Assembly (NCBI RefSeq): GCF_035920445.1
Contig: NZ_CP109162.1
Coordinates: forward strand, 496,001 to 560,000
From: Nocardia sp. NBC_01730
GTDB taxonomy: Bacteria; Actinomycetota; Actinomycetes; Mycobacteriales; Mycobacteriaceae
Reading direction: 5' to 3'
Length of the DNA: 64,000 nucleotides
Position numbers and translations under genes: made by a program
The notes under the pieces: generated by a model
The model's input: only the letters and a program-made list of their open reading frames with translations
Databases searched by the model: none
What the model was told of the DNA's origin: nothing
In this document: one piece after another, positions 26,027 through 34,511 of the stretch
Layout: every line of letters starts with the position of its first letter
Position numbering within the stretch: position 1 is the stretch's first letter

Positions 26027-26403
26027 CACGCGGCCCCCGCGTCGACATCGGGCCCGGGCTGGGCCGAGCGGGTCCACGTGCCTTGTGGGCACACGGTTTC
26101 CAGGTCGAAACCCTTGTCGCAAACCGACGAGGGCTGGCTGTCCACGTGCCCGAGGTCGAAGACAACGATCACTTCGACGCCGAACTCGGCCGCCATGCCG
26201 AGCAGGTAACCGATCGGGTCATCGGTGTCGGCCGGTGGCCGCACGGTGTACACGTACCGGTAGCCGAGCCTGCGGGCGTGTCGTTGCACGTCGCCGGCGT
26301 GGCGGAGCGCATGCGGACCGGACACGTCATTGCGGACGAACTTAAGAGCTTTCGGCTTGCCGTCCGCCGAGGGCGGTGCGGCGATGGCTTGCGTGTGTGT
26401 CAT
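26026..26403 (-). CDS. Hypothetical protein opposite the XRE regulator
   Basis: A 125-residue protein from ATG 26403 (MTHTQAIAAPPSADG). The core KFVRNDVSGPHALRHAGDVQ, RLGYRYVYTVRPPADTDDP and IGYLLGMAAEFGVEVIVVFD looks like an alpha/beta fold. It superficially recalls the N-terminal catalytic lobe of serine recombinases but lacks an identifiable nucleophile. The longer frame to 26463 is less likely. The gene is divergent from the XRE regulator at 26729, and the 325-bp gap probably holds both promoters. Confidence 0.65.
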   Translation of the reverse strand: MTHTQAIAAPPSADGKPKALKFVRNDVSGPHALRHAGDVQRHARRLGYRYVYTVRPPADTDDPIGYLLGMAAEFGVEVIVVFDLGHVDSQPSSVCDKGFDLETVCPQGTWTRSAQPGPDVDAGAA

Positions 26404-26728
26404 GGTTCCCCCGAACCTGGTCGATGTACTGGCTTGTGGGGGCGTTTGGGGAACCGGCAACAACGATCACCATATCTCGCGAGGATGATTCTCGAACCGC
26501 GATGCACAGCGGAAGTTGTTGTAGCTCCCGCCTGTCGGAGGTGGCTCCAACCTGCGATGTCCCCTGAACGCCGTGCCTCAGCACAGCACGAGTACGTGGA
26601 CGAGAGCCGGAATTCGGTCCGTCCGAATCTTTTTGGTCCAAGCTGCCAGGATTCGGTCCGCATCCGGCGTACAGTCTGATCCGCGTTCGGTGCCATTTCG
26701 TTCCGCTTTTGCAGAGGATGCAGACAAC

Positions 26729-27619
26729 ATGACCAGCGACGATGAACCATCGACCCTGCCGAGGCGGCAACTGGGGCGTTTCCTGCGCGAGGTCCGCGAA
26801 GGCAGCGGACTATCCCTCGACCGAGCCGCTCAGCTCGTGGAGCTCAGCAAGACCGCTCTGCAACGAATCGAGACCGGGGGTGTGAAGAAGTTCCGTATCC
26901 GCGACATACAGGCGCTATGTGAGCTGTATGAGGTCAAACCCGACGACACCGACCGTGCGGTCGAACTCGCCAAGCAAGCGCGGGTTACCTCGTGGTACAA
27001 GGCGTTCGGCGGGCTGTACAGCGATGCGACGTTCAACATGTACGTGGAGCTGGCGGCTTCGGCGCGCCACCTGATCGCGTACCACGAGATCGTTCTCGGC
27101 CTGCTGCAGACCGCCGACTACGCGCGAGCAGTGATCAGTGCGTTCTATCGCGACAACAGCCCGGAAGACATCGAACGTCGGGTCGAGCTGCGACTGAAGC
27201 GGCAAGCGATCGTGACCCGCAAGGCCGACCCGGTGAAACTCCAACTGCTACTCCATGAGTCGGCGCTTCATCGCATAATCGGCGGTCCCCGTGTGATGGC
27301 GTCGCAGATGCGGCACCTGGCCGAGATCAGCAAGCTACCGAACATTTCACTGCGCATTCATCCGTTCGCGGACGGATGCGCGTCAGGACTGTTGCACGGT
27401 CCATTCGAGATCCTCGACTTCGGCACCGATGCCAAAGGCCGGCTGGTCGAGCCCTCTCAGGTCTATCTCGAAGGGGCAGGGAGGCCGGACCTGTACTTGG
27501 AACACGCCGATGGCGTGCGGCGCTACCATGACATTGCTTCGGCCGTACGGAGTGCGGCCCTGGATGAGACGCAAACGCGAGACGTGCTCAGGCGGGCAGC
27601 AAGGAGTTATGCAGCGTGA
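26729..27619 (+). CDS. XRE-family regulator with DUF5753 (Scr1 type)
   Basis: A 296-residue protein from ATG 26729 (MTSDDEPSTLPRRQLG). The helix-turn-helix spans about residues 10-68 (LREVREGSGLSLDRAAQLVE, LSKTALQRIETG). The rest is the DUF5753 ligand-binding-like domain: WYKAFGGLYSDATFNMYVEL, GLLQTADYARAV, LLLHESALHRIIGG and RIHPFADGC. The frame is open upstream to 26573, but the earlier part has random composition. It overlaps a DUF397 gene by four bases, the standard actinobacterial pair (WhiJ/BldB-like), in which the small partner modulates the regulator. It likely controls itself and the divergent three-gene set. Confidence 0.92.
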   Translation: MTSDDEPSTLPRRQLGRFLREVREGSGLSLDRAAQLVELSKTALQRIETGGVKKFRIRDIQALCELYEVKPDDTDRAVELAKQARVTSWYKAFGGLYSDATFNMYVELAASARHLIAYHEIVLGLLQTADYARAVISAFYRDNSPEDIERRVELRLKRQAIVTRKADPVKLQLLLHESALHRIIGGPRVMASQMRHLAEISKLPNISLRIHPFADGCASGLLHGPFEILDFGTDAKGRLVEPSQVYLEGAGRPDLYLEHADGVRRYHDIASAVRSAALDETQTRDVLRRAARSYAA

Positions 27620-27825
27620 ATACTGACCTATCTGTGGTGACGTGGTTCAAGAGCAGCTACAGCAGCGGCCAGACCGCCTGTGTCGAGGTGGCGTGGCTCA
27701 AGGGGAACAGGGTTGGTGTCCGTGATTCGAAGAACCCGACCGGTCCGGCGCTGATTTTCACGCCGGGTGAATGGGATGCCTTCACGGCCGGTGTCATTGA
27801 CGGTGAGTTCCGCCGCCCCGCCTGA
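27616..27825 (+). CDS. DUF397 protein
   Basis: A 69-residue protein from GTG 27616, overlapping the regulator stop. WFKSSYSSGQTACVEVAW, VGVRDSKNPTGPALIF and EWDAFTAGVIDGEF are diagnostic for DUF397. It is the small partner of the preceding XRE/DUF5753 protein; relatives act as antitoxin-like or developmental modulators. A strong hairpin follows within 25 bases, so the two genes form a closed transcription unit. Confidence 0.93.
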   Translation: MNTDLSVVTWFKSSYSSGQTACVEVAWLKGNRVGVRDSKNPTGPALIFTPGEWDAFTAGVIDGEFRRPA

Positions 27826-27848
27826 GCCATTCAGTACCAAGAACCCTA

Positions 27849-27886
27849 GCGGCCCGTCCCGGCGAGTCGTGTCGGGACGGGGCCGC
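27849..27886 (+). terminator. GC-rich terminator-like hairpin after the DUF397 gene
   Basis: GCGGCCCGTCCCG (27849-27861) pairs with CGGGACGGGGCCGC (27873-27886), with one bulged G. No T-run follows, as is common in actinobacteria. Confidence 0.65.
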
Positions 27887-28232
27887 CTGCCGTCTCCAAG
27901 ATTGGTAGTTCGAGTGGCTCGTCCTTGCCGTAGCTTTGATCAGTGGCCGAGGCGTTTCAGCAAGTCGTCCAGTGCCTTTGGTGCGCATCATGCATGCGGT
28001 GCCGCTGCCGCCGCGCTTGCGCCTCCGACTCGTCCATGCTGCTTCCGCTCGCCCCGCCGATCCGGCCGATCGGAGCCAGCCCTGCGGCTCCTGTCGTACC
28101 TGCTCCTCCATCATTTCCTGCCGCGCCACCATCTTCCCGCGTGGGAGCCCGGCGAGCGCGAGTACATCGGGCTTGACGATGTTATGGTCACGCTGATTCA
28201 AAACTGCTTGGAAATCTGCTGGTCCGGGCAGC
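27887..28232. other. Intergenic region before the ATP-grasp gene
   Basis: A leftward frame can be read here (MMEEQVRQEPQGWL, ending in Arg-rich sequence). Its codon use is irregular and it overlaps the ATP-grasp start, so I do not call a gene. Confidence 0.35.
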
Positions 28233-29114
28233 ATGATGCAACCTGTGATTCTTCTCGTTCCTGCCGATGTTCTGCATCCTCGCCGTGTCGATGAACATTT
28301 CGCCGCTGAAGCGGATGCCGCCGCTGCGGCCGGGATGGATGTCGCGCTGGTCGACCATGATGCGTTGACCGGGCCCGCTGGCGCTGACGACGCGGTCCGC
28401 CGGGTGCGGGTGTCGGGTCCAGCGTTCTATCGGGGCTGGATGCTGCGCAGTGACCGGTACGCGTCATTCGATGAAGCTCTGCGCCGCCGCGGTGTCATGT
28501 TGCCGACCCGTCCGGAGCAGTACCGGCGGGCACACGAGTTGCCGGGCTGGTATTCGGATCTCGCCGCTCTGACACCTCGGTCGGTATGGACTGTCGGGCA
28601 CGATCGGGAGGCGTTCGATCGTGCGTGTCGGGAACTGGGATCGGGTCCTGCTGTCCTGCGCGATTACACCAAGTCGATGAAGCACTACTGGCATGAGGCG
28701 GCATTCATCCCGGAGGTGAACGACGGGGATGCCGCATGGCGAGTGGCAAGTCGATTCCGAGAGCTGCGCGACGAGGACATGACCGGCGGATTTGTGCTCC
28801 GTGCTTTCGAGCATTTCTCCGCCGCGGAGGTTCGCACCTGGTGGATAGATGGCAGATGCCGGTTGATCGGCCCTCATCCCGACACTCCGCAGGAACTGCC
28901 CGCTGCGGAGTTGGACCTGACGGAGATCGAGCCGCTGATCGCGAACCTCCGTCTGCCCTTTGTGACAGTCGACTTCGCCTTGCGCACCGACGGGGCATGG
29001 CGCGTGGTGGAGCTCGGCGATGGGCAGGTCAGTGACCGGCCGCGCACGATCTCGCCCGAAACGTTGATCACTGTCCTCCGCAAAGGTTTTAGTAGTAGCT
29101 TACTCGAGTATTGA
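28233..29114 (+). CDS. ATP-grasp domain protein (DUF4343 type)
   Basis: A 293-residue protein. The N-terminal half starts MMQPVILLVPADVLHP and has SGPAFYRGWMLRSDRY. The ATP-grasp core has VLRDYTKSMKHYWHEAAFIP (lysine region), GGFVLRAFEHF and TWWIDGRCRLIGPHP, and ends with LPFVTVDFALRTDGAWRVVE and ELGDGQVSDRP, the Mg-binding acidic/polar end. Family members form carboxylate-amine bonds through an acyl phosphate, for example in peptide tailoring or natural-product assembly. No partner substrate gene is obvious nearby, so the reaction is unassigned. ATG 28233 and 28236 are equivalent starts. Confidence 0.85.
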   Translation: MMQPVILLVPADVLHPRRVDEHFAAEADAAAAAGMDVALVDHDALTGPAGADDAVRRVRVSGPAFYRGWMLRSDRYASFDEALRRRGVMLPTRPEQYRRAHELPGWYSDLAALTPRSVWTVGHDREAFDRACRELGSGPAVLRDYTKSMKHYWHEAAFIPEVNDGDAAWRVASRFRELRDEDMTGGFVLRAFEHFSAAEVRTWWIDGRCRLIGPHPDTPQELPAAELDLTEIEPLIANLRLPFVTVDFALRTDGAWRVVELGDGQVSDRPRTISPETLITVLRKGFSSSLLEY

Positions 29115-29554
29115 ACTGAAACGTCTTGGTTGCCTCGCTTGTTGAGGGTGCGTGCGCGATCAGGACTTGTGGCGGTTGTCGAGTTCGTGGCCGGATTGCT
29201 GGATGCTGAGCGAGCGCGGCGCCGGAACTGCGCCGGACGGTGGGCATTGGTCTGAAACGGGCTATGCACACCCCTCGGTGCGGAATTCGCCGCCGTCGGC
29301 GCGGCTATCACCCGAATATCCCGGGCGTGCAACCATACCGAGAACTCTTGCAACGCAACGATTCCGCCCGGGCCGTTGTCATAGGTGATGATGTGACCAG
29401 GGTCCTGTAGGTTTCGGCGAAGCTGGTCACCGCGATCTCGATACGCGTCTTCTCACGAACCTCGTGAATCACGGTGCACGGCTGAACATCCCCTGAGCAC
29501 GAATTTTACCTCGCCTTGAGGGAATTCGTGCACAATTTGTGAAAGGGTTCAGGC
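29115..29554. other. Intergenic region upstream of the first YezG-like gene
   Basis: No intact gene is present. On the minus strand around 29290-29440 a stretch reads VREKTRIEIAVTSFAETYR in one frame and ITYDNGPGGIVALQEFSVW in another. This is possibly degraded coding sequence of unknown origin. The last 60 bases hold a nested inverted repeat. Confidence 0.35.
29497..29531. promoter_or_regulatory. Nested inverted repeat before the YezG-like gene
   Basis: GCACGAATT (29497-29505) pairs with AATTCGTGC (29523-29531). Inside it, CCTC (29509-29512) pairs with GAGG (29518-29521). The centre is about 40 bases upstream of the GTG start at 29555, a position suitable for an operator, a cruciform or an upstream terminator. 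Confidence 0.5.
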
Positions 29555-31237
29555 GTGACGGGCGAGGACAGCCGAGATGCCGAGGACATAGCAGATGGAA
29601 CTCCGGATATCGCGTTCACCCTCGCCGAATTAGGCGGACCGGCGGAGGCCGGTGATATCGCGGTGCACAGTGGCGTGCCCGGTAGTCTCGCGGTCGGCAA
29701 CGTGGCCGGGGCGGAATCCGAGTCACCGTCCGATGCCGGTGCGGCGGCTATCGTCGAGCGCGCCGAATTCGACGGACCGGGCGCGTCCGGTGATATCGCG
29801 GTGTCCGATGGCGTGCCTGGTAGTTCCGCGGCGGGCGGGGCGGAATCCGAAGCACCGTCCGACGATGGTGCGGCGGATATCATCCAGCGCGTTGCCGATG
29901 AATTGCGCAGCGTAGCGCCGGTCGGGTGGCAGCGGCTGACCGTGGAGTTCGCGATAACCGTCACGGCCGGCAGTGCCCGGGCGGTATGCGCCACCGACGA
30001 CGCCGAGGTCGAGGTGGATGTGCCGAATCGGGTACTGGAGGTGGTCCGCGAGCATCGAGGGGTTGCGGCGGATTCGTCCACCGGTCCGTGGTGGCGACTG
30101 CTGCTGCAGCTCACCGCCGAGGGCCGCGCCGATGTCGAGTACGACTATGGCGACGAGCCGTTTCCGGACGAGCAGTTACTGGCGCCCGAGGCGTATCGCG
30201 CCGACCTGGCGGCGTATCCACGTGCGCGCCTGCCGGTGTGGCTTGCGGCCTACATCGGCCACGGCGGGCGGCAGACGCGCAGCCCGCAACAGGCCGCCGC
30301 CGCGGCACGGGCGGACCGCGACGCCGCGGTGTGGTCGACGTTGGCGGAGAACGAGTTTCCGCCGTACCCGGTGATGTGGGCGCGGTGGACGACGATCGCG
30401 GCGGCATTCGTCGCGGCTGGGTCGGAGTGGGGGCCGCGAATGTTCCCATCGCTGGCCGGGTTCGAAAGTTCGCGGCGCAGCGGCGCCACCCTCTGCGCGC
30501 TCGCTGGTGGCCGGGCGGTGCTCTCGGGTGGTGTGTGGAACGCACCGGCGCTGGAGGACACCTACAACGGCGACGCCGAGATGCCGAACTTCTTTGCCGG
30601 AGCCCCGGATTGGGTTGCCGACCCGGTGCTGAATCCGCGCGCCGGTCTCGGCCTGATGTCGTTCTGCTACTGGTGGGAAGCGGGCCGGTGGTACCGGGGC
30701 GAATCGCCGTCGGCGGAGCGGTGCGCTCCAGCGATACCCGGAGTCTGGAGTGCCGACACCGTCGTGGACATTGTCGCGCGCCTCATCTCGCGCCGACCGG
30801 GCGCGGCGCAACGGTCGGCGGCGGCGACTCTGCTGTCGGCCGCCGAAGTAGGTGTGGTGACGCCGGAAACTGTCGCGAAGACGTTCGGGGACAACGATGC
30901 TGACGGTGCGCTGTTCCAGTTCCGGATGGCCGGGCTGGTGGCCGACACACCGCAGCCGATGCCGCAGCAGCTGGCCATCGCCCGAGTTCGCCAGTACATC
31001 CTCGGGCGGGGGCTGGATACCACCGGCTACCCACTGGACGGACTCGTCGCCGACCGGCTCAGCTGCGGCTGGATGGTGTTCGCACCGGTACCGGGCGGTG
31101 AGCTCGCGATCGGCCGTGCCATCTTCTATGTCGCCGATGACGGGGTGCTGGAACCGTCTTCGTCATCGGTGCCGCCGGCCAGGTTCGTGTCGGGATTCCA
31201 GGAACGGTTCCGGCAACGTCAACAGCCGACGGGATGA
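29555..31237 (+). CDS. Large YezG-like (DUF600-like) protein, paralogue 1
   Basis: A 560-residue protein from GTG 29555. Residues 1-105 are acidic, Gly/Ala-rich and contain an imperfect internal repeat (GDIAVHSGVPGSLAVG and GDIAVSDGVPGSSAAG). The next 120 residues (IIQRVADELRSVAPVGWQRL, WWRLLLQLTAEGRADVEYDY, GDEPFPDEQLLAPEAYRADL) follow the pattern of YezG/DUF600 immunity-type proteins. The C-terminal 320 residues (VWLAAYIGHGGRQTRSPQQA, MSFCYWWEAGRWYRGESP, PARFVSGFQERFRQRQQ) are shared only with the paralogue at 34938-36461. No signal peptide or membrane helix is seen. Placement among ESX genes suggests an immunity or adaptor role for toxin-like neighbours; the YezG assignment is by pattern only. 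Confidence 0.65.
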   Translation: MTGEDSRDAEDIADGTPDIAFTLAELGGPAEAGDIAVHSGVPGSLAVGNVAGAESESPSDAGAAAIVERAEFDGPGASGDIAVSDGVPGSSAAGGAESEAPSDDGAADIIQRVADELRSVAPVGWQRLTVEFAITVTAGSARAVCATDDAEVEVDVPNRVLEVVREHRGVAADSSTGPWWRLLLQLTAEGRADVEYDYGDEPFPDEQLLAPEAYRADLAAYPRARLPVWLAAYIGHGGRQTRSPQQAAAAARADRDAAVWSTLAENEFPPYPVMWARWTTIAAAFVAAGSEWGPRMFPSLAGFESSRRSGATLCALAGGRAVLSGGVWNAPALEDTYNGDAEMPNFFAGAPDWVADPVLNPRAGLGLMSFCYWWEAGRWYRGESPSAERCAPAIPGVWSADTVVDIVARLISRRPGAAQRSAAATLLSAAEVGVVTPETVAKTFGDNDADGALFQFRMAGLVADTPQPMPQQLAIARVRQYILGRGLDTTGYPLDGLVADRLSCGWMVFAPVPGGELAIGRAIFYVADDGVLEPSSSSVPPARFVSGFQERFRQRQQPTG

Positions 31238-31426
31238 GACCGCCATGTTCATGCGCCGCCGGCCAGGTTCGTGCCTGGATTCCAGAAACGGTTCCGGCAA
31301 CGTCAGCGGCCGACGGCGTGCGCGCACCGCGTCATTGCACCGCCGTCGTGGCCAGCACAGTGCCATCACGATGATGCCGCTCTCCACGACGACAACCAGG
31401 AGAATTACGGTCTGAAACACTGTCAT
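31163..31426 (-). CDS. Small single-pass membrane protein with Glu15/Cys24-Trp-Pro motif, copy 2
   Basis: An 87-residue protein from ATG 31426. It starts MTVFQTVILLVVVVESG, then a hydrophobic run to Ala22 and CWPRRR. It aligns without gaps with the copies at 14875-15027 and 34512-34727. The tail is basic and contains LTLPEPFLESRHEPGRR twice, because its DNA is antisense to a duplicated piece of the YezG-like gene's 3' end; the real tail may therefore be accidental. It lies 277 bases downstream of the espG gene on the same strand and converges with the YezG-like gene, overlapping it by 75 bases. Confidence 0.65.
   Translation of the reverse strand: MTVFQTVILLVVVVESGIIVMALCWPRRRCNDAVRARRRPLTLPEPFLESRHEPGRRRMNMAVSSRRLLTLPEPFLESRHEPGRRHR
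31171..31316. repeat. Direct repeat duplicating the end of the YezG-like gene
   Basis: The block 31171-31232 recurs at 31255-31316, offset by 84 bases and nearly identical (GCCGCCGGCCAGGTTCGTG, then ATTCCAG, AACGGTTCCGGCAACGTCA). The first copy is the coding end of the gene; the second lies after its stop codon. Confidence 0.85.
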
Positions 31427-31703
31427 ACCCCAGGGAGCGAGCGACCTTTCGTGTGCGCGGCGTCGGTCCGCGCCGGGGGCCGAGTCGCATACTGGCGCGA
31501 TCCTCCTTGGTCGCGGTCAATGAGCCATTCCAACGTGATTCCGGGCTTGCGGATACGGTCGGTATAGATCAGGGTGCCCTCCACGCCGCGAGCTCATGGC
31601 CTGCGGCTTTGCGCCGCGAATGGACCATCCGATGACGGTGTCGCCGCGCCCATGGGAAGTGTGGAGCTGGCGGAGTGAGGAGTCCGAGTGATCGCCGCGC
31701 GAA

Positions 31704-32486
31704 TCAGCGCCGCTCGTCCTTGATCAGACGGATCACGTCGGCAACAGCACGATTTATCGAGCTAACCAACCGCGCCGTGTCGACGCCGGTAGCAATGGCC
31801 GGGCTGCCAGGAGTAATCACATAGCGTCCGTCGTCGGCGATATCGCGCCACCACAATCCACGTCGAGCCAGATTCCGTGGACCGAATCTCGTTACCCCCT
31901 GCCGAACCTCCACGATACCTCGGCGCGCCACCGGTTTGCGCAGAAGTTCGGCACCATGCTGGTCGACCGGAGCTTCCTTCGGTTCCCGCACCATCGATGC
32001 ACCGAATTCGGCGTCGAATTCCGCGTCGGTAGATCTGCGGGGTAGCACGACATTGTCGAACTGCCCGCGCTCCTCCGCCGGCAGACGGGCAGCGATCCGT
32101 TCGGCCAGGGAAAGGCAATCGCACTCGGTGATTGTGACACGGCCGCCGTCGTAAGTGGTCCTGCCCGGAATCTGTTCGAGGAGGTAGCCTCGGTCGGCGC
32201 GCCGAATGGCATGGAGACGGATATGTGACGTCGGATCGGCGGCAGCGCGCTGATCCCAACCGTGCGCGATGATACGCAAATCAGGCTTCGCTACGATGTC
32301 GAACACCTCATCGAGCCCACTGCTCCACCGAGTCCGCAACCCCAGCCACGCTTGGCGTTCTTCGTATTGCTCATCCCAATCCAGATCACGCACGAGAGCG
32401 GTGAAAGGCGCGGGCAGCCGCAGCTCTCGCATGCGGTCCCAGGCAACGACGAACTCCACGTCGGTGAGTGTCCAGCTCCGGTCCAT
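31704..32486 (-). CDS. espG: EspG-family ESX secretion chaperone
   Basis: A 260-residue cytosolic chaperone for type VII substrates. The family layout is complete: DRSWTLTDVEFVVAWDRM, LRLPAPFTAL, PDLRIIAHGWDQRAA, SHIRLHAIRRADRGYLLEQI, VTITECDCLSLAERIAARLP, RRGIVEVRQGVTRFGPRNLA and the terminal WRDIADDGRYVITPGSPAIA with VIRLIKDERR. Its ATG (32486-32484) overlaps the TGA of the upstream substrate gene, so the pair is translationally coupled and probably forms a chaperone-substrate unit. The split homologue at 10451-14894 is its closest relative here. Confidence 0.92.
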   Translation of the reverse strand: MDRSWTLTDVEFVVAWDRMRELRLPAPFTALVRDLDWDEQYEERQAWLGLRTRWSSGLDEVFDIVAKPDLRIIAHGWDQRAAADPTSHIRLHAIRRADRGYLLEQIPGRTTYDGGRVTITECDCLSLAERIAARLPAEERGQFDNVVLPRRSTDAEFDAEFGASMVREPKEAPVDQHGAELLRKPVARRGIVEVRQGVTRFGPRNLARRGLWWRDIADDGRYVITPGSPAIATGVDTARLVSSINRAVADVIRLIKDERR

Positions 32487-34396
32487 CAGGGCGCCTCCGG
32501 CTGCCGAACGATGATCGGCTCCTCCGGACGCGGCGCCCGCGGCGGATCCGAGCGCGACATCCGCGGCCGATTCGGCTGCTGCTCCGGCGGCGCCGGCTGT
32601 TGCGCCTGTTCAGTCACGTGACGCGCCTGTATCCCTCCCACCACCGCGCGGGTCATGTCGGGCGCCTCACCCAGTGCGTCATCGAGATGCTCCGCGGAAT
32701 CCAGGTACTTCGGGCGCTCGCGCTTGCTCTCCTGGCCACCGCCACGCGCACCGGCAGCTGGCGTGCCTGCGGGGCCAGGCGTGCCCGTCATCGGTTGACC
32801 CGCCATGGGGGCGGCACCGGCCCGCGGCACCTGAGCCGCCGACCCGGCCATGGTCGTGCCCGCGTTCACGCGTGGAAACAACCGCGATGCGTCGTACGGC
32901 GCCTTCGGCGCGCTGTGCGGCGCTCCGCCGACACCACCACCGCCGACCTTGCCGCCAACCAGGTTCCGTGCTGCATCAAGCCCCGCCGAGGTCGACGGCA
33001 GGTCGGCGGCCGGCGGCTTCATCAGATCGCTGGGCAGTGCGTTCTTCGCCGCACCCAGTGCGTTCTGTACCGCATTCGACGCCGTGGACAGGGCGTCCGT
33101 GAGGGCGCCCATACCGTTCGAGAGCCCGGCGGCAGGGTCGGCACCAATAGGATCGAGCGCGTTCGCGTATCCGTCCAGATCCGCAGCCTGTTGCTCCAGT
33201 TCATCGGCATATGAATCCAGCGCCGCCCATTGCTTGTCCAGCGGCGAACCGCCGAGACCGTTATTCAGACCAGCACCGCCACCACCCGCTTGAGTGTACT
33301 CATCGTCGGTGCTCTGGCCGTCATTCGGCGTGCCTGCATACTCCGGAAACTTCGGAAAGTATTTGGTTGTTTCCTCGTAACCGGCCTTATATGTGTTGCG
33401 GTAAGCTTCCTGATATTGGGGTGTCGGGTCGTCTTCTACCCGCTTCGCTGTGCCAAAGATCCACCACCCGTCCTCGTTGACGACATAACTGTTCGGATTC
33501 TCAGCATCCTGCGGCATCTCCTTCTGCGTTTCATCGAGCCAGTAGCCTGCATGAGTGTACACATGACCAGCCTGATGCATTGCCCGCCACAATGGATCCA
33601 GTTGGTTCTTGAAATTGTCGACAGTCGTGATGGCATATTCTTTTCCCTTCCCGGTCCACGAGTCGGAAGCGGCCAGTACGAGATCATTCTTGAATTCTGT
33701 GGACTTGTCACGGAGAGTATCACCCATCCGATACCAGAGAATGGCTCTCGACTCATAGTGGTACGGCAAATCCACCCCCCGGATGAACTCACCCAGATCG
33801 TACAGTTGTTTGTAACTCAGCTTCGAAGGATCCGGGCCGATCTCGTCCGAAACAGACTCGAACGATTCGCCCTCGGGCAGTAGCTCGTCGATTCTACTAC
33901 TCGTCGGAACCCAGCTTCCGGGAGTGCGATCGATCAAGGGGGTAACACCGCCGGAGGTTATGCTGTCGAAATCTGACGCCGAGATGCCTTCAGCTATCTC
34001 GTACGCCTTACCGGCCGATATAAAAAGCTCCTTCAAATTGTTCAAATCATGCAGCCGAGTGCCCTCTCGATCCTCGCTGCCAATTATGTCGTACAGTTTG
34101 GTTCCCAGGTTTGTGAGATATATGTCGAGCGTCTCCAGGGAAGGCAGCGGAGCGCCACCGTACCCGGCATCCTTTGCGTACGCCACATACGAGCTCGCCC
34201 CCTCGACATCTCCCTGATCCCTGATACCCCTCAACACCTCGATGAAGTCGGCACACAGATTTGCACATGTCAGGGCGATGTCATTGTCGACGAGCAGATC
34301 ACCGGCGCCCACGAACTCGTTCAACATCGACCAGGAAGCCGCCTCCGTGACGGACTCGCCCGCTCTCTCTTCTCCACCCTCTTCTTGGGGAGGCAT
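32486..34396 (-). CDS. WXG-type ESX secretion substrate with Pro/Ala-rich tail
   Basis: A 636-residue protein. ATG 34396 (MPPQEEGGEERAG) has AGGAG upstream at good spacing; the open extension to 34672 is rejected. The N-terminal 240 residues are helical. Trp247 lies in DSWTGKGKEYAITTVDNF, a WXG turn, followed by helices (LDPLWRAMHQAGHVYTHAGY). A second helical, Ala-rich part (ADELEQQAADLDGYANALDP) leads to a Gly/Pro/Ala-rich stretch and RPKYLDSAEHLDDALGEAPD, a C-terminal motif common in Nocardia and mycobacterial ESX-1-type substrates. It is likely exported by an ESX machine not present in this window, with the coupled EspG as chaperone. Confidence 0.8.
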   Translation of the reverse strand: MPPQEEGGEERAGESVTEAASWSMLNEFVGAGDLLVDNDIALTCANLCADFIEVLRGIRDQGDVEGASSYVAYAKDAGYGGAPLPSLETLDIYLTNLGTKLYDIIGSEDREGTRLHDLNNLKELFISAGKAYEIAEGISASDFDSITSGGVTPLIDRTPGSWVPTSSRIDELLPEGESFESVSDEIGPDPSKLSYKQLYDLGEFIRGVDLPYHYESRAILWYRMGDTLRDKSTEFKNDLVLAASDSWTGKGKEYAITTVDNFKNQLDPLWRAMHQAGHVYTHAGYWLDETQKEMPQDAENPNSYVVNEDGWWIFGTAKRVEDDPTPQYQEAYRNTYKAGYEETTKYFPKFPEYAGTPNDGQSTDDEYTQAGGGGAGLNNGLGGSPLDKQWAALDSYADELEQQAADLDGYANALDPIGADPAAGLSNGMGALTDALSTASNAVQNALGAAKNALPSDLMKPPAADLPSTSAGLDAARNLVGGKVGGGGVGGAPHSAPKAPYDASRLFPRVNAGTTMAGSAAQVPRAGAAPMAGQPMTGTPGPAGTPAAGARGGGQESKRERPKYLDSAEHLDDALGEAPDMTRAVVGGIQARHVTEQAQQPAPPEQQPNRPRMSRSDPPRAPRPEEPIIVRQPEAP

Positions 34397-34511
34397 ACCG
34401 CACACTCCTAATAGCCCCAGCGCCCCTCGGACATACCGGGTCGTGAACCGTCTGATTTCATCGCACTTGGTCAATGGCTCCCGGTCAACGTCGTAGACGC
34501 TACGGTCGTAT

